Part shown: piece by piece, positions 1-9,844 of the stretch
How the letters are laid out: every line of letters starts with the position of its first letter
Position numbering within the stretch: position 1 is the stretch's first letter
Translations under genes and position numbers: made by a program
Assembly (NCBI RefSeq): GCF_000685275.1
Contig: NZ_ARYK01000014.1
Location: forward strand, 1 to 56,031
Direction: 5' to 3'
Source: Hyphomonas johnsonii MHS-2
GTDB lineage: Bacteria > Pseudomonadota > Alphaproteobacteria > Caulobacterales > Hyphomonadaceae
Length of the DNA stretch: 56,031 bases
The notes under the pieces: generated by a model
Told to the model about the DNA's origin: nothing
The model's input: only the letters and a program-made list of their open reading frames with translations
Databases searched by the model: none

Positions 1-115
1 CGGGATAGGGTTGGGCAAGGGTGGGGAGAGGGGGCTTTTGGAGGCGCTGGAGCAGCGTGGCGTCCGGCCCCGCAAAGGCGGGCAGCAAATGCCTGCAAAT
101 TCCCCGTTTCGTCTG

Positions 116-144
116 TTGACGCAGCCGATTCCTTCCCATAGAAG
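116..144 (+). promoter_or_regulatory. Candidate promoter for the S10 operon
   Basis: A TTGACG box at 116-121 is followed by a 17-nt spacer and TAGAAG at 139-144, giving sigma70-like spacing. It would start a transcript about 135 nt upstream of rpsJ. The rest of 1-284 shows no convincing gene; the long frame through 11-580 runs out of frame across rpsJ. The box match is seen; promoter activity is inferred, and readthrough from upstream translation genes is also possible. Confidence 0.4.
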
Positions 145-284
145 CACCAATTCGCCGGGAAGGCCGCGCTTGATTAGCGAACGCTCCCTCGAAACTGACA
201 ATTTAACCTCCACCCAACCCGGGCGCTCGATGCTGACGAGCCATCGCCCTGGGCTAAAGTGTTTTGTGCGGACGGACGAGAACG

Positions 285-604
<320 letters not shown>

Positions 605-605
<1 letters not shown>

Positions 606-1366
606 TGGCTCTTCCAGCCCCCCGTTCCGGCGTGCTGGCCCGCAAACTGGGCATGACGCGCGTATTCGATGAAAACGGTCGCCACATTCCCGTGACGGTC
701 CTGTCTCTCGATGGTTGCCAGGTCGTTGGCCTGCGCACCGAAGACGAGCGCAAGGTCACGACGAAGAAGGGTGGCGAAGTCACCCGCACGGACGGCTACA
801 AGGCTGTCATCCTTGGTGCTGGCGACAAGAAAGCCAAGCGCACGAACAAGGCTCTTCGCGGCCAGTTCGCAAAAGCCGGCGTGGCGCCGAAAGCGAAGCT
901 GAAAGAGTTCCGCGTCTCGGGCGACCTGCCGGAAATCGGCGCCGAGGTCCTTGCTGACCATTTCGTGCCCGGCCAGAAGGTCGACGTATCGAGCAACGCG
1001 ATCGGCAAGGGTTTTGCCGGCGCGATGAAGCGCTGGAACTTCGGCGGCCTGCGTGCCACGCACGGCGTGTCGATCTCGCACCGCTCGCACGGTTCGACTG
1101 GTATGAACCAGGATCCGGGCCGCGTGTTCAAGAACAAGAAGATGGCCGGCCACCTCGGTACCGACCGTATCACCACCCAGAACCTGACGGTTGTGCGCAC
1201 CGATGTCGAGCGCGGCCTGATCCTCGTGAAGGGCGCTGTGTCCGGTCACGATGGTTCGTTCGTGGAAATCCGCGACGCCGTGAAGAAAGCCCTGCCGGCC
1301 GATGCGCCTGCAGCCGGTTCCTTCCGGTCGGCAAACGCTCCTGCCCAGACAGAGGGTGCTGAATAA
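605..1366 (+). CDS. rplC: 50S ribosomal protein L3
   Basis: L3 is an early-assembly large-subunit protein that contacts the peptidyl-transferase region. The 253-aa product has the family features: the N-terminal [15 protein letters not shown], the [24 protein letters not shown] block (split here: the [12 protein letters not shown] part is the glutamine-methylated loop of L3) and the [10 protein letters not shown]-terminal strand. An Ala/Pro-rich C-terminal tail of roughly 25 residues makes it longer than the E. coli protein of about 209 aa, as is common in alphaproteobacteria. Overlaps rpsJ and rplD by 1 nt each. Confidence 0.97.
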
Positions 1367-2028
1367 TGGAACTCGCAGTCAAAACCCTCGCCGGCAAAGC
1401 CGCCGGAAAGATCACGCTCGATGACGCGATCTTCGGTATCGAGGACATCCGCAAGGACCTCCTTCACCGCACGGTTCGCTGGCAGCTGGCCAAGCGCCAG
1501 GCCGGCACGCACAAGACCCAGTCGCGGTCTGAAGTGTCCGTGACCACGAAAAAGTCGATCCGCCAGAAGGGTTCGGGCGGCGCACGCCACGGCTCGCGCA
1601 ACGCTCCGATCTTTGTCGGCGGCGGCGTGGCCCACGGCCCGCGTGTCCGCAGCCATGCGCATGACCTTCCCAAGAAGGTCCGCAAGCTGGCGCTGGCTCA
1701 CGCCCTGTCGTCGAAAGTTGTGACCGACTCGATCCTGGTGATCGACATGGCATCGCTCACCTCGCCGAAGACCAAGGAACTGGCCGCCCAGTTCGCTGGC
1801 CTCGGTATCGAGAATGCGCTGATCATTTCCGGCATCACGGTTGATGAGAATTTCGCCAAGGCCGCACGCAACATCCCGAACGTGGATGTCCTGCCGGTCG
1901 CCGGCCTGAACGTGTACGACGTCCTGCGCCGCAAGACGCTGGTCATCACGAAGGAAGCAGCTGAAGGCATTCAGGCCCGCTTCGACGGCACGCTGGCCCA
2001 ACCCGCAATCGCAGCAGAGGCTGAATAG
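1366..2028 (+). CDS. rplD: 50S ribosomal protein L4
   Basis: L4 lines the exit tunnel and in enterobacteria also autoregulates the S10 operon. The 220-aa product shows the conserved tunnel-loop sequence ([19 protein letters not shown], about residues 61-79) and the ALAHALSSK segment. Whether L4 controls this operon cannot be read from the sequence; the leader before rpsJ shows no obvious gamma-type S10 leader. The start overlaps the rplC stop by 1 nt. Confidence 0.97.
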   Translation: MELAVKTLAGKAAGKITLDDAIFGIEDIRKDLLHRTVRWQLAKRQAGTHKTQSRSEVSVTTKKSIRQKGSGGARHGSRNAPIFVGGGVAHGPRVRSHAHDLPKKVRKLALAHALSSKVVTDSILVIDMASLTSPKTKELAAQFAGLGIENALIISGITVDENFAKAARNIPNVDVLPVAGLNVYDVLRRKTLVITKEAAEGIQARFDGTLAQPAIAAEAE

Positions 2029-2030
2029 TC

Positions 2031-2330
2031 ATGGCTGACCCGAAACAACACCATTACGACGTCATCCGTCGCCCGATCATCACCGAGAAATCGACGCTGG
2101 TCGCGGAAGAGAACAAGATCGTCTTCGAAGTGTCCATGGACGCGACGAAGAAGTCGATCAAGGAGGCCGTCGAGGCCCTGTTCAAGGTTGATGTCACCAA
2201 GGTCAACACGCTGCTCCAGAAGGGCAAGACGAAGCGTTTCAAAGGCCATCTCGGTCGTCGTAATGACGTCAAGAAGGCTGTTGTCACGCTTGCCGAAGGC
2301 CAATCTGTCGACATTTCGACAGGCCTGTAG
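2031..2330 (+). CDS. rplW: 50S ribosomal protein L23
   Basis: L23 sits at the tunnel exit and is the docking site for trigger factor and SRP. The 99-aa product matches the family: [15 protein letters not shown] at the N-terminus, [20 protein letters not shown] in the middle, and a basic [14 protein letters not shown] loop. Length is normal. Starts 2 nt after the rplD stop. Confidence 0.96.
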   Translation: MADPKQHHYDVIRRPIITEKSTLVAEENKIVFEVSMDATKKSIKEAVEALFKVDVTKVNTLLQKGKTKRFKGHLGRRNDVKKAVVTLAEGQSVDISTGL

Positions 2331-2346
2331 GGGAAGGACGTAGAAA

Positions 2347-3177
2347 ATGGCACTCAAGACATTCAACCCAACTTCCCCAGGCCGTCGCCAGCTCGTGCTG
2401 GTCGACCGCTCGGACCTGCACAAGGGCAAGCCCGTCAAGGCGCTGACCGAAGGCCTGTCCAACAAGGGTGGCCGCAACAACCGTGGCCGTATTACCGCCC
2501 GCCGCATCGGTGGTGGCGCCAAGAAGCTTTACCGCAAGGTCGACTTCAAGCGCACGCGCTGGGACATGCCTGCTGTCGTCGAACGGCTGGAATATGACCC
2601 GAACCGCACGGCGTTCATCGCGCTGATCAAGTACGAGGACGGCCTGCTGTCCTACATCATCGCGCCACAGCGCCTTGAAGTGGGCGATACGGTTGTCACG
2701 TCTGCCACGGCCGACATCAAGCCGGGCAACACGCTGCCGCTGAAGAACATCCCGGTCGGCACGATCATCCACAATATCGAGCTGAAGCCCCAGAAGGGCG
2801 CACAGATGGTCCGCTCCGCCGGCACCTATGCCCAGCTGGTTGGTCGCGATGGTGGTTATGCCCAGATCAAGCTGACGTCCGGCGAGCTTCGCATGGTGCT
2901 CGACACCTGCCTGGCCACGATCGGCGCCGTCTCGAACCCGGACAACATGAACCAGGTCTTCTCGAAGGCCGGCCGCAGGCGTCACATGGGCAAGCGCCCG
3001 TCTGTCCGCGGTGTTGTCATGAACCCTGTCGACCACCCGCACGGTGGTGGTGAAGGCAAGTCGTCCGGCGGTCGTCACCCAGTGACGCCATGGGGCAAGA
3101 AAACCCGCGGTCCCAAGACCCGCACCAACAAAGCGACGGATCGCCTGATCATCCGCCGCCGTAACGCGAAACGCTAG
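2347..3177 (+). CDS. rplB: 50S ribosomal protein L2
   Basis: L2 is needed for subunit joining and peptidyl transfer. The 276-aa product has the normal length. The conserved [13 protein letters not shown] motif lies at residues 225-237 and contains the near-invariant histidine (His230; His229 in E. coli numbering). An Arg/Lys/Gly-rich C-terminus follows. A GGGGAAGGACG ribosome-binding stretch lies in the 16-nt gap after rplW. Confidence 0.98.
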   Translation: MALKTFNPTSPGRRQLVLVDRSDLHKGKPVKALTEGLSNKGGRNNRGRITARRIGGGAKKLYRKVDFKRTRWDMPAVVERLEYDPNRTAFIALIKYEDGLLSYIIAPQRLEVGDTVVTSATADIKPGNTLPLKNIPVGTIIHNIELKPQKGAQMVRSAGTYAQLVGRDGGYAQIKLTSGELRMVLDTCLATIGAVSNPDNMNQVFSKAGRRRHMGKRPSVRGVVMNPVDHPHGGGEGKSSGGRHPVTPWGKKTRGPKTRTNKATDRLIIRRRNAKR

Positions 3178-3191
3178 AGGAGCCGCGAGAC

Positions 3192-3470
3192 ATGTCACGT
3201 TCTGTCTGGAAAGGCCCATTTGTCGACGGCTATCTGCTGAAGAAGGCCGAGGAAGCGCGCGCCGCTGAAAAGCGCACGGTCATCAAGACCTGGTCGCGCC
3301 GTTCGACAATCCTGCCAAACTTCATCGGCCTGAACTTCCAGGTCCATAACGGCAACAAGTTCATCCCGGTCACGGTCTCGGAAGAGATGGTCGGCCACAA
3401 GTTTGGCGAGTTTGCACCGACCCGTACGTTCTACGGTCACGGCGCGGACAAGAAAGCGAAGCGGAAGTAG
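3192..3470 (+). CDS. rpsS: 30S ribosomal protein S19
   Basis: S19 lies in the small-subunit head and forms a heterodimer with S13, which is encoded later in this window. The 92-aa product matches along its length: [15 protein letters not shown] near the start, [14 protein letters not shown], and [15 protein letters not shown] with a basic C-terminus. GAGGAGCCGCGAG precedes the ATG. Confidence 0.97.
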   Translation: MSRSVWKGPFVDGYLLKKAEEARAAEKRTVIKTWSRRSTILPNFIGLNFQVHNGNKFIPVTVSEEMVGHKFGEFAPTRTFYGHGADKKAKRK

Positions 3471-3472
3471 TC

Positions 3473-3862
3473 ATGAGCAAGGCTAAAAATCCTCCGAAGC
3501 AGGCTGCCAACGAATCGCGCGCCGTTCTGCGCATGTATCGTTCGAGCCCACAGAAGCTGAACCTTCTGGCCCAGCAGATCCGCGGCATGCCGGTCGAGCG
3601 GGCGCTTGCCCAGCTGCAGTTTTCGCCGAAGCGTCCTGCCAAGGACGTTCGCAAACTGCTGCAGAGCGCGATCGCGAACGCAGAAAACAATCACGGCCTC
3701 GACATCGACAGTCTCATCGTTGCCGAAGCCCACGTCGGCAAGAACATGGTGATGAAGCGTATCCGGGCCCGTGCACGCGGCCGGGCAGCGCGCATCCTGA
3801 AGCCGTTCGCGCAAGTTACAATTGTCCTTCGTGACACAAGCATGGAAGCGGAGGCTGCCTGA
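3473..3862 (+). CDS. rplV: 50S ribosomal protein L22
   Basis: L22 extends a beta-hairpin into the exit tunnel. The 129-aa product has the typical [19 protein letters not shown] segment and the tunnel hairpin [13 protein letters not shown] near residues 100-112, then the VTIVL strand. It starts 2 nt after rpsS, and its TGA shares a base with the rpsC ATG (TGATG). Confidence 0.96.
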   Translation: MSKAKNPPKQAANESRAVLRMYRSSPQKLNLLAQQIRGMPVERALAQLQFSPKRPAKDVRKLLQSAIANAENNHGLDIDSLIVAEAHVGKNMVMKRIRARARGRAARILKPFAQVTIVLRDTSMEAEAA

Positions 3863-4599
3863 TGGGCCAGAAAGTCAACCCGATCGGTTTTCGTCTCGGC
3901 ATCAACCGGATGTCCGACAGCCGCTGGTACGCAGATAGCGCCGAATTCGGCCACCTGCTGCACCAGGACCTCGCGATCCGCAAGGCGATCCGCCAGAAGC
4001 TGAAGCAGGCCGGCATTTCGAAGATCATCATCGAGCGGCCGCACAAGAAGTGCCTGATCACGATCCACACGGCCCGTCCGGGCCTGGTGATCGGCAAGAA
4101 GGGCGGCGACATCGAGGTGCTCCGCAAGGAACTGTCCAAGATGACGACGGATGAGGTTCGCGTGAACCTCGTCGAGATCCGCAAGCCGGAAATCGACGCC
4201 ACGCTGATCGCCGACGACATCGCACGCCAACTGGAGCGCCGGGCATCGTTCCGCCGCACCATGAAGCGGTCGATCCAGTCGGCCATGCGCCTCGGCGCCC
4301 AGGGTATCCGCGTGATGGTTGCCGGTCGCCTCGGCGGCGCGGAAATCGCCCGCACCGAGCAGTATGCAGAAGGCTCCGTGCCGCTGCACACACTGCGCGC
4401 CGACATCGATTACGGCACCGCTGAAGCCCAGACGACCTACGGTATCATTGGTATCAAGGTCTGGGTCTACAAGGGTGAGATCATGGAACATGACCCGATG
4501 GCCCAGGACAAGCGCCTGGAAACGTCCGGTCAGTCCCGTGCCCGTGCCAATGCAAACCAACGCGGACCGGCGACCGGTACGCAAGCCGCCGGAGCGTAA
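3862..4599 (+). CDS. rpsC: 30S ribosomal protein S3
   Basis: S3 forms part of the mRNA entry channel and its helicase. The 245-aa product has an N-terminal domain ([13 protein letters not shown]), a type-2 KH domain with the VIGKKGGDI GxxG loop at residues 76-84, and the C-terminal domain ([11 protein letters not shown]). The last 25 residues are a low-complexity tail longer than in E. coli (233 aa). Confidence 0.97.
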   Translation: MGQKVNPIGFRLGINRMSDSRWYADSAEFGHLLHQDLAIRKAIRQKLKQAGISKIIIERPHKKCLITIHTARPGLVIGKKGGDIEVLRKELSKMTTDEVRVNLVEIRKPEIDATLIADDIARQLERRASFRRTMKRSIQSAMRLGAQGIRVMVAGRLGGAEIARTEQYAEGSVPLHTLRADIDYGTAEAQTTYGIIGIKVWVYKGEIMEHDPMAQDKRLETSGQSRARANANQRGPATGTQAAGA

Positions 4600-4602
4600 G
4601 AG

Positions 4603-5019
4603 ATGCGTCAACCGAAGCGAACCAAGTTCAGGAAGGCCTTCAAGGGCCGGATCAATGGAACGGCCAAAGCCGGCTTCACGCTGGCATTCGGCGAGTTCGG
4701 CCTGAAGGCGCTCGAGCCCGAGCGTGTGACGGCCCGCCAGATCGAAGCGACCCGCCGGGCCGTGACGCGCTACATGAAGCGTCAGGGCAAGGTATGGATC
4801 CGCGTGTTCCCGGATGTGCCTGTGTCGGCCAAGCCGATCGAGGTCCGGATGGGTAAGGGCAAGGGCTCGGTCGACCGTTGGGTTGCCCGTGTGTCGCCCG
4901 GCCGGATCATGTTCGAGATCGATGGTGTTCCGGAAGATATCGCCCGCGAGGCGCTGCGCCTCGGTGCTGCCAAGCTTCCTATCAAGACCAAAGTGGTCAA
5001 ACGGATTGAGGGGATCTGA
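4603..5019 (+). CDS. rplP: 50S ribosomal protein L16
   Basis: L16 organises the A-site tRNA contact region. The 138-aa product has normal length and the family landmarks: [14 protein letters not shown] at the N-terminus, [24 protein letters not shown] in the middle, and [19 protein letters not shown]. The second of these carries the arginine equivalent to the hydroxylated Arg81 of E. coli L16, by family position only. Confidence 0.97.
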   Translation: MRQPKRTKFRKAFKGRINGTAKAGFTLAFGEFGLKALEPERVTARQIEATRRAVTRYMKRQGKVWIRVFPDVPVSAKPIEVRMGKGKGSVDRWVARVSPGRIMFEIDGVPEDIAREALRLGAAKLPIKTKVVKRIEGI

Positions 5020-5021
5020 TC

Positions 5022-5222
5022 ATGAAAACCTCTGATGTCAGAAACAAAAGCGCTGACCAGCTCAAAGACGAGCTCGTTAAGCTGAAAAAGGAACAGTTCA
5101 ACCTGCGTTTCCAGGCGGCCACCGGCCAACTGGAAAAAACGGCCCGTGCCAAGGAAGTCCGCCGCGACATCGCTCGCGTGAAGACGATCCTTCGCGAACA
5201 GGCCCTGGCAGGCAAGGCTTAG
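5022..5222 (+). CDS. rpmC: 50S ribosomal protein L29
   Basis: L29 pairs with L23 at the tunnel exit. The 66-aa helical-hairpin protein contains [19 protein letters not shown], the diagnostic L29 core. Starts 2 nt after the rplP stop, in the usual rplP-rpmC-rpsQ order. Confidence 0.95.
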   Translation: MKTSDVRNKSADQLKDELVKLKKEQFNLRFQAATGQLEKTARAKEVRRDIARVKTILREQALAGKA

Positions 5223-5232
5223 GAGAGAGAGC

Positions 5233-5478
5233 ATGCCAAAGCGTATCATGGAAGGCGTCGTTGTCTCGACCAAGCAGGACAAGACCGCCATCGTTCGCGT
5301 CGAACGTACCTTCACCCATCCGGTGATGAAGAAGATCGTTCGTCGTTCGAAAAAGTATCACGCCCATGACGAAGGCAATGTCGCCGTCGAGGGTCAGATC
5401 GTAACCATCCAGGAATGCCCGCCGCACTCCAAGCTGAAGCGTTGGGAACTTGTTTCCGGCCAAGGGAGTGACGCATGA
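5233..5478 (+). CDS. rpsQ: 30S ribosomal protein S17
   Basis: S17 is an OB-fold primary 16S rRNA binder. The 81-aa product contains [19 protein letters not shown] and the KYHAHDEGN loop (family consensus KYxAHDE). AGGAGAGAG lies just before the start. The last 4 nt overlap the rplN start (ATGA), so translation is probably coupled. Confidence 0.96.
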   Translation: MPKRIMEGVVVSTKQDKTAIVRVERTFTHPVMKKIVRRSKKYHAHDEGNVAVEGQIVTIQECPPHSKLKRWELVSGQGSDA

Positions 5479-5843
5479 TCCAGATGCAATCAAATCTCCG
5501 CGTTGCCGACAATTCCGGCGCGCGCCGTGTCCAGTGCATCAAGGTGCTGGGCGGTGCCGGTCGTCGTTACGCGTCGGTGGGTGACGTCATTGTCGTCTCC
5601 ATCAAGGAAGCGATCCCGACGGGCCGCGTGAAGAAGGGTGACGTCCGCAAGGCCGTCGTCGTTCGCGTCGCCAAGGACATCAATCGTGCGGACGGATCGA
5701 CCATCCGTTTCGACTCCAATGCCGCCGTGCTCATCAACAATAATGGTGAGCCGATCGGAACCCGCGTTTTTGGTCCGGTCCCGCGCGAACTTCGCGGCAA
5801 GAACCAGGTCAAGATCGCCAATATGGCGCCGGAGGTTTTGTAG
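5475..5843 (+). CDS. rplN: 50S ribosomal protein L14
   Basis: L14 lies at the subunit interface (bridge B8) and is the target of the silencing factor RsfS. The 122-aa product matches along its length: [22 protein letters not shown] at the N-terminus (split at residue 20), then [19 protein letters not shown] and FGPVPRELR. Overlaps rpsQ by 4 nt. Confidence 0.98.
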   Translation: MIQMQSNLRVADNSGARRVQCIKVLGGAGRRYASVGDVIVVSIKEAIPTGRVKKGDVRKAVVVRVAKDINRADGSTIRFDSNAAVLINNNGEPIGTRVFGPVPRELRGKNQVKIANMAPEVL

Positions 5844-5845
5844 TC

Positions 5846-6163
5846 ATGGCTGCGAAGATCAAAAAAGGTGACACGGTTGTCGTGATCGCAGGGCGGAACA
5901 AGGGCTCGAAAGGCGAAGTACTGAAAGTGCTCGTCGACGAGAACCGGGTTGTCGTCCGTGGCGTGAACGTCGTGAAGCGTCACCAGAAACCAACACAGAT
6001 GGACCCGGGCGGCATCAAGAATTTTGAAGCGCCGATCCATGTGTCCAATGTCGCAATAGCCGATCCGCGCGATGGCAAGCCCGTCCGCGTCGGCTTCAAG
6101 ATTGATGAGCATGGCCGCAAGACGCGGTTTGCCAAGCGTTCAGGGGAATCCATCGATGTCTAA
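5846..6163 (+). CDS. rplX: 50S ribosomal protein L24
   Basis: L24 initiates 50S assembly. The 105-aa product has the KOW motif near the N-terminus ([20 protein letters not shown]) and the conserved [11 protein letters not shown]. It ends 8 nt inside rplE, the longest overlap in this operon. Confidence 0.96.
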   Translation: MAAKIKKGDTVVVIAGRNKGSKGEVLKVLVDENRVVVRGVNVVKRHQKPTQMDPGGIKNFEAPIHVSNVAIADPRDGKPVRVGFKIDEHGRKTRFAKRSGESIDV

Positions 6164-6710
6164 GGCATACGAACCCCGTCTCAAAACGAGATACCGCGAT
6201 GAGATCCGGGGCAAACTGCAGGAGCAGTTCAGCTACTCGAACCCGATGCAGGTTCCTAAACTCGACAAGGTCGTGATCAACATGGGCGTGGGCGAAGCCG
6301 TCTCCGACTCCAAGAAGATCAAGGCGGCCCTGGCCGAGCTGGAACTGATCGCGGGCCAGAAGCCTGTCGCCACCAAGGCCCGCAAGTCGATCGCCGGCTT
6401 CAAGCTGCGCGAAGGCATGCTGATTGGCTGCAAGGTCACGCTCCGTCGTGACCGGATGTTCGAGTTTCTTGACCGCCTGACCAACATTGCGCTTCCGCGC
6501 GTGAAGGACTTCCGCGGCCTGAACGGCAAGAGCTTCGATGGCATGGGCAACTATGCCATGGGTCTCAAAGAACACATCGTTTTCCCGGAGATCGCCTACG
6601 ATCAGGTGGAAGACATTCGCGGTATGGACATCATTGTCTGCACCACCGCCGCAACCAACGAAGAAGCCAAGGCACTCCTCGCGGAGTGTGGCTTCCCGTT
6701 CCGGAACTAG
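6156..6710 (+). CDS. rplE: 50S ribosomal protein L5
   Basis: L5 binds 5S rRNA and forms bridge B1b with S13. The frame is open from 6072, but family homology begins at [13 protein letters not shown], so I choose ATG 6156 inside the end of rplX. That gives 184 aa. The conserved [10 protein letters not shown] and the [19 protein letters not shown] segment are present. Confidence 0.96.
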   Translation: MSKAYEPRLKTRYRDEIRGKLQEQFSYSNPMQVPKLDKVVINMGVGEAVSDSKKIKAALAELELIAGQKPVATKARKSIAGFKLREGMLIGCKVTLRRDRMFEFLDRLTNIALPRVKDFRGLNGKSFDGMGNYAMGLKEHIVFPEIAYDQVEDIRGMDIIVCTTAATNEEAKALLAECGFPFRN

Positions 6711-6729
6711 CGCCAGGAGATCTGCTGAT

Positions 6730-7035
6730 ATGGCAAAGAAGAGCGCAATCGAGAAGAACAAGCGGCGCCAGAAGCTTGTTGCCCGCTATGCGGACAAGCG
6801 CGCCGAATTGAAGGCTATCGCGATGGACGAGAACCTGTCGCTTGAGGAACGTTTCAAAGCGCGTCTCAAGCTGGCTGAGTTGCCTCGCAATTCCGCGCCC
6901 AGCCGTGTTCGCAATCGCTGCGAGGTTACCGGGCGTCCGCGCGGTTACTATCGTAAATTCAAGATGTCGCGGATCGCGCTTCGGGACCTTGGGTCCACGG
7001 GCATGATCCCCGGTCTCGTGAAATCCAGCTGGTAG
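6730..7035 (+). CDS. rpsN: 30S ribosomal protein S14 (zinc-free C- form)
   Basis: S14 is a late-assembly protein of the small-subunit head. The frame is open far upstream in the rplE shadow; homology begins at [13 protein letters not shown], so the start is ATG 6730. The 101-aa length and the single cysteine in [11 protein letters not shown] show the long form that lacks the two CxxC zinc pairs. CAGGAGATCTGCTGAT precedes the start. Position between rplE and rpsH is canonical. Confidence 0.96.
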   Translation: MAKKSAIEKNKRRQKLVARYADKRAELKAIAMDENLSLEERFKARLKLAELPRNSAPSRVRNRCEVTGRPRGYYRKFKMSRIALRDLGSTGMIPGLVKSSW

Positions 7036-7049
7036 GGAGGAGAAGCTAA

Positions 7050-7445
7050 ATGAACCTTTCTGATCCCCTCGGCGACATGTTGACCCGCATCCGGAACGCC
7101 CAGATGCGCGGCATGTCGAAAGTAGTCACCCCGGCGTCGAAAATCCGCGCCCACGTCCTGGATGTCCTCATTGAAGAGGGTTACATCCGCGGCTACGTGG
7201 AAGTGGAAAAAGACGGCCACAAGAACCTTGAAGTCGAGCTCAAATATTACGAGGGCCAACCGGTCATCTCGGAGATCAAACGGATCTCCAAGCCGGGCCG
7301 CCGCGTGTATTCTTCGGTCTCTGACATTCCGCTCGTGCGCAATGGCCTTGGCATTTCAATCCTGTCGACTTCGCAGGGTGTTATGTCGGACAATGCTGCC
7401 CGGACGAAGAATGTCGGCGGCGAAGTGCTCTGCCGGGTATTCTAG
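7050..7445 (+). CDS. rpsH: 30S ribosomal protein S8
   Basis: S8 is a primary 16S rRNA binder and in E. coli the spc-operon repressor. The 131-aa product starts [17 protein letters not shown] and ends with the conserved [13 protein letters not shown] and GGEVLCRVF. No S8-like operator was recognised near rplE by eye, so local autoregulation is unproven. Confidence 0.97.
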   Translation: MNLSDPLGDMLTRIRNAQMRGMSKVVTPASKIRAHVLDVLIEEGYIRGYVEVEKDGHKNLEVELKYYEGQPVISEIKRISKPGRRVYSSVSDIPLVRNGLGISILSTSQGVMSDNAARTKNVGGEVLCRVF

Positions 7446-7455
7446 GAGAGCGCTG

Positions 7456-8067
7456 ATGTCACGTATTGGAAAACTCGCAATCCCGGTTCCGAACGGCACG
7501 ACGGTCTCCGTCGATGGCCAGACGATCACGGCGAAAGGCCCGAAGGGCGAAATGACCTTCACGGTCGCTGAAGTGATCACGCCGAAGCTCGAGGATAACG
7601 AGCTTACGGTGTCGCCACGCGCGGACCTGGTGAAGGCGGCCGAAGACCGCATCGCCCAGGAAAAGGCACGCGGTCGTCGCCTGCCGACATTCGCCGAAGC
7701 GCTCGATTCGACGGCACGCACCCAGTGGGGAACCGCACGGGCCCGCGCTGCCAACATGGTGCACGGTGTGTCCGAAGGCTTTACCAAGTCGCTGGAACTC
7801 GTCGGCGTCGGCTATCGTGCACAGATGCAGGGCAGTGACCTGAAACTGGCGCTCGGCTTCTCGCACGATGTGATCTACAAGGCACCGCACGGCATTACGC
7901 TGGCTTCGTCGAAGCCGACAGAAGTCGTGATCACCGGCGCTGACAAGCAGTCCGTTGGCCAGGTTGCCGCTGAAATCCGCAAGTATCGTCCGCCAGAGCC
8001 GTACAAAGGCAAGGGTATCCGCTACACCGGCGAATATGTCCGCCGCAAGGAAGGCAAGAAGAAGTAA
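7456..8067 (+). CDS. rplF: 50S ribosomal protein L6 with an internal insertion
   Basis: L6 sits near the sarcin-ricin loop. The frame is open from 7162, but [14 protein letters not shown] marks the true start at ATG 7456. The product is 203 aa; E. coli L6 is 177. Both L6 repeats are recognisable ([41 protein letters not shown]). The extra length is an insertion of about 25 residues at 57-83 (nt 7624-7704), charged and helix-prone, between the NELTVSPR strand and the [13 protein letters not shown] helix. The rest aligns without gaps, so it is an in-frame insert, not a frameshift. Confidence 0.96.
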   Translation: MSRIGKLAIPVPNGTTVSVDGQTITAKGPKGEMTFTVAEVITPKLEDNELTVSPRADLVKAAEDRIAQEKARGRRLPTFAEALDSTARTQWGTARARAANMVHGVSEGFTKSLELVGVGYRAQMQGSDLKLALGFSHDVIYKAPHGITLASSKPTEVVITGADKQSVGQVAAEIRKYRPPEPYKGKGIRYTGEYVRRKEGKKK

Positions 8068-8071
8068 GCCG

Positions 8072-8434
8072 ATGAAAAGTTCACGCGAAAAAATGCAGCG
8101 CCGCGCCCAGCGCGTCCGTGCCAAGCTCCGCAAGGTCGCCGAAGGGCACCTGCGCCTTTCGGTTGCGCGCAGCCACAAGAACATCTCCGCCCAGATCATC
8201 GATGACGAAAAGGGCGTAACGCTCGCTTCGGCTTCGACGCTGGAGAAGGATGTCCTGGGCAAGGCCAAGACCGGCGCAGACTCTGCTGCCGCGGCCCTCG
8301 TTGGCAAGGTGCTCGCCGAGCGCGCCAAGAAGGCCGGTATCGAGGACGTCGTGTTCGATCGCGGCGGCTACATGTTCCACGGCCGGGTGAAAGCCCTGGC
8401 AGACGCCGCCCGTGAGGGCGGTCTCAAATTCTAA
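8072..8434 (+). CDS. rplR: 50S ribosomal protein L18
   Basis: L18 carries 5S rRNA with L5. The frame extends upstream into the rplF shadow; [20 protein letters not shown] is the natural basic N-terminus, so the start is ATG 8072, 4 nt after rplF. The 120-aa product has the [17 protein letters not shown] block and the [21 protein letters not shown]-terminal signature. Confidence 0.96.
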   Translation: MKSSREKMQRRAQRVRAKLRKVAEGHLRLSVARSHKNISAQIIDDEKGVTLASASTLEKDVLGKAKTGADSAAAALVGKVLAERAKKAGIEDVVFDRGGYMFHGRVKALADAAREGGLKF

Positions 8435-8445
8435 GGAGAGGCCCT

Positions 8446-9024
8446 ATGGCTGAAGAAAGAGGACGAGGCCGCCGTCGCGATCGTGAGGAAGAATCTTCCG
8501 AGATCGTCGACAAGCTGGTCGGCATCAATCGCGTCGCCAAGACGGTGAAGGGCGGCAAGAATTTCGGTTTTGCCGCGCTCGTCGTGGTTGGTGACCAGAA
8601 GGGCCGCGCCGGCTTCGGCAAGGGCAAGGCTCGCGAAGTGCCAGAAGCAATCCGCAAGGCGACAGAAGAAGCCAAGCGCAACATGGTCCGCGTGCCACTG
8701 CGCGAAGGCCGTACGCTGCATCATGACGGCAAGGGCCGTCACGGCGCTGGCAAGGTCGTGCTGCGTGCAGCGCCTCCGGGAACGGGCGTGATCGCCGGTG
8801 GCCCGATGCGCGCCGTGATGGAAGTGCTCGGCGTCCAGGATGTCGTTGGCAAGTCGATCGGTTCGTCGAACCCTTACAACATGGTTCGCGCCACGTTCGA
8901 CGCGCTCAAGGAACAGGCCAGCCCCCGTACGGTGGCGTCCAAGCGCGGCATGAAGGTTCAGGATGTTGTCGGTCGCCGGACCGATGGCGCGTCCGAAGCC
9001 GGCATGGCTGACGCGGTCAACTAG
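8446..9024 (+). CDS. rpsE: 30S ribosomal protein S5
   Basis: S5 has roles in decoding fidelity and spectinomycin response. The 192-aa product has an acidic/basic N-terminal extension of about 20 residues, the dsRBD-like domain ([19 protein letters not shown] then [19 protein letters not shown]) and the C-terminal [32 protein letters not shown] precedes ATG. Confidence 0.97.
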   Translation: MAEERGRGRRRDREEESSEIVDKLVGINRVAKTVKGGKNFGFAALVVVGDQKGRAGFGKGKAREVPEAIRKATEEAKRNMVRVPLREGRTLHHDGKGRHGAGKVVLRAAPPGTGVIAGGPMRAVMEVLGVQDVVGKSIGSSNPYNMVRATFDALKEQASPRTVASKRGMKVQDVVGRRTDGASEAGMADAVN

Positions 9025-9038
9025 AAGGGCAGATCCAC

Positions 9039-9224
9039 ATGGCTAAGAAAATGCTCACCGTCCGCCAGAAGGCCAGTCCGATCGGCCGTGACCCCAGCCA
9101 GCGCCAGACGCTGATGGGACTCGGTCTGAACAAGATCGGCCGGACGAAGGAACTTGAAGACACGGCGCCGGTTCGCGGCATGATCCGCAAAGTGGCCCAC
9201 CTGGTCGAGGTGGTTGGCGAGTAG
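9039..9224 (+). CDS. rpmD: 50S ribosomal protein L30
   Basis: Small 61-aa large-subunit protein. The diagnostic core is [20 protein letters not shown] followed by [20 protein letters not shown]. Located between rpsE and rplO as in other bacteria. The 51-nt gap after it has no clear structure. Confidence 0.94.
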   Translation: MAKKMLTVRQKASPIGRDPSQRQTLMGLGLNKIGRTKELEDTAPVRGMIRKVAHLVEVVGE

Positions 9225-9275
9225 CGATTTGCGCCGCCGGCCTCCTCAAACAACAGAATATCGGAAGATAGAGCG

Positions 9276-9755
9276 ATGAAACTCAACGATTTGTCCCCCG
9301 CAGAGGGCTCCACCAAGAACCGCATGCGTGTTGGTCGCGGTGTTGGCTCGGGTAAAGGCAAGACAGCCGGTCGCGGCGTCAAGGGTCAGAAGGCGCGTTC
9401 CGGCGTGGCCGTGAATGGCTTCGAAGGCGGCCAGATGCCGATCTACATGCGTCTGCCAAAGCGCGGTTTCACCGCTCGCAATTCCAAGTCCCACGCCTGG
9501 ATCAACCTCGGACGCCTGTCGAAAGCGATCGAAGAGGGCAAGCTGGACGCAAAGAACGTGACCGAGGAAACCCTCATGGCTGCAGGCCTGGTCAACAAGC
9601 TTGGCGACGGTGTTCGCCTGCTGGCCAAGGGTGATGCGCCTAAAAAGGTCAACATTACAGTGACGGGTGCCTCGAAAGCGGCCATCGAAGCGGTCGAAAA
9701 GGCCGGCGGATCCGTCACCGTGACCGGGCCCAGGAAAGACACAGCTGAAGTTTAA
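9276..9755 (+). CDS. rplO: 50S ribosomal protein L15
   Basis: L15 is a late-assembly protein that penetrates the 50S core. The 159-aa product has the Gly/Lys/Arg-rich N-terminal extension ([20 protein letters not shown]), the [18 protein letters not shown] motif and a C-terminal globular domain. A hairpin with a T-run follows in the gap to secY. Confidence 0.97.
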   Translation: MKLNDLSPAEGSTKNRMRVGRGVGSGKGKTAGRGVKGQKARSGVAVNGFEGGQMPIYMRLPKRGFTARNSKSHAWINLGRLSKAIEEGKLDAKNVTEETLMAAGLVNKLGDGVRLLAKGDAPKKVNITVTGASKAAIEAVEKAGGSVTVTGPRKDTAEV

Positions 9756-9793
9756 TCAGCTGATTTTTCCGGATACCCCTTCACAAACATAGT

Positions 9794-9825
9794 TTCGCCG
9801 CCGATTTTGGCGGCGAACGCTTTTT
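9794..9825 (+). terminator. Hairpin plus T-run between rplO and secY (attenuator candidate)
   Basis: TTCGCCGCC (9794-9802), a 6-nt loop GATTTT, and the exact complement GGCGGCGAA (9809-9817) are followed by CGC and five T. This resembles an intrinsic terminator but lies inside an operon where secY and adk must still be expressed, so partial termination or an mRNA-processing role is more likely. The secY ribosome site (AGGGAGG, 9827-9833) follows directly. Confidence 0.55.
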
Positions 9826-9844
9826 CAGGGAGGCTCTCCAGCCG

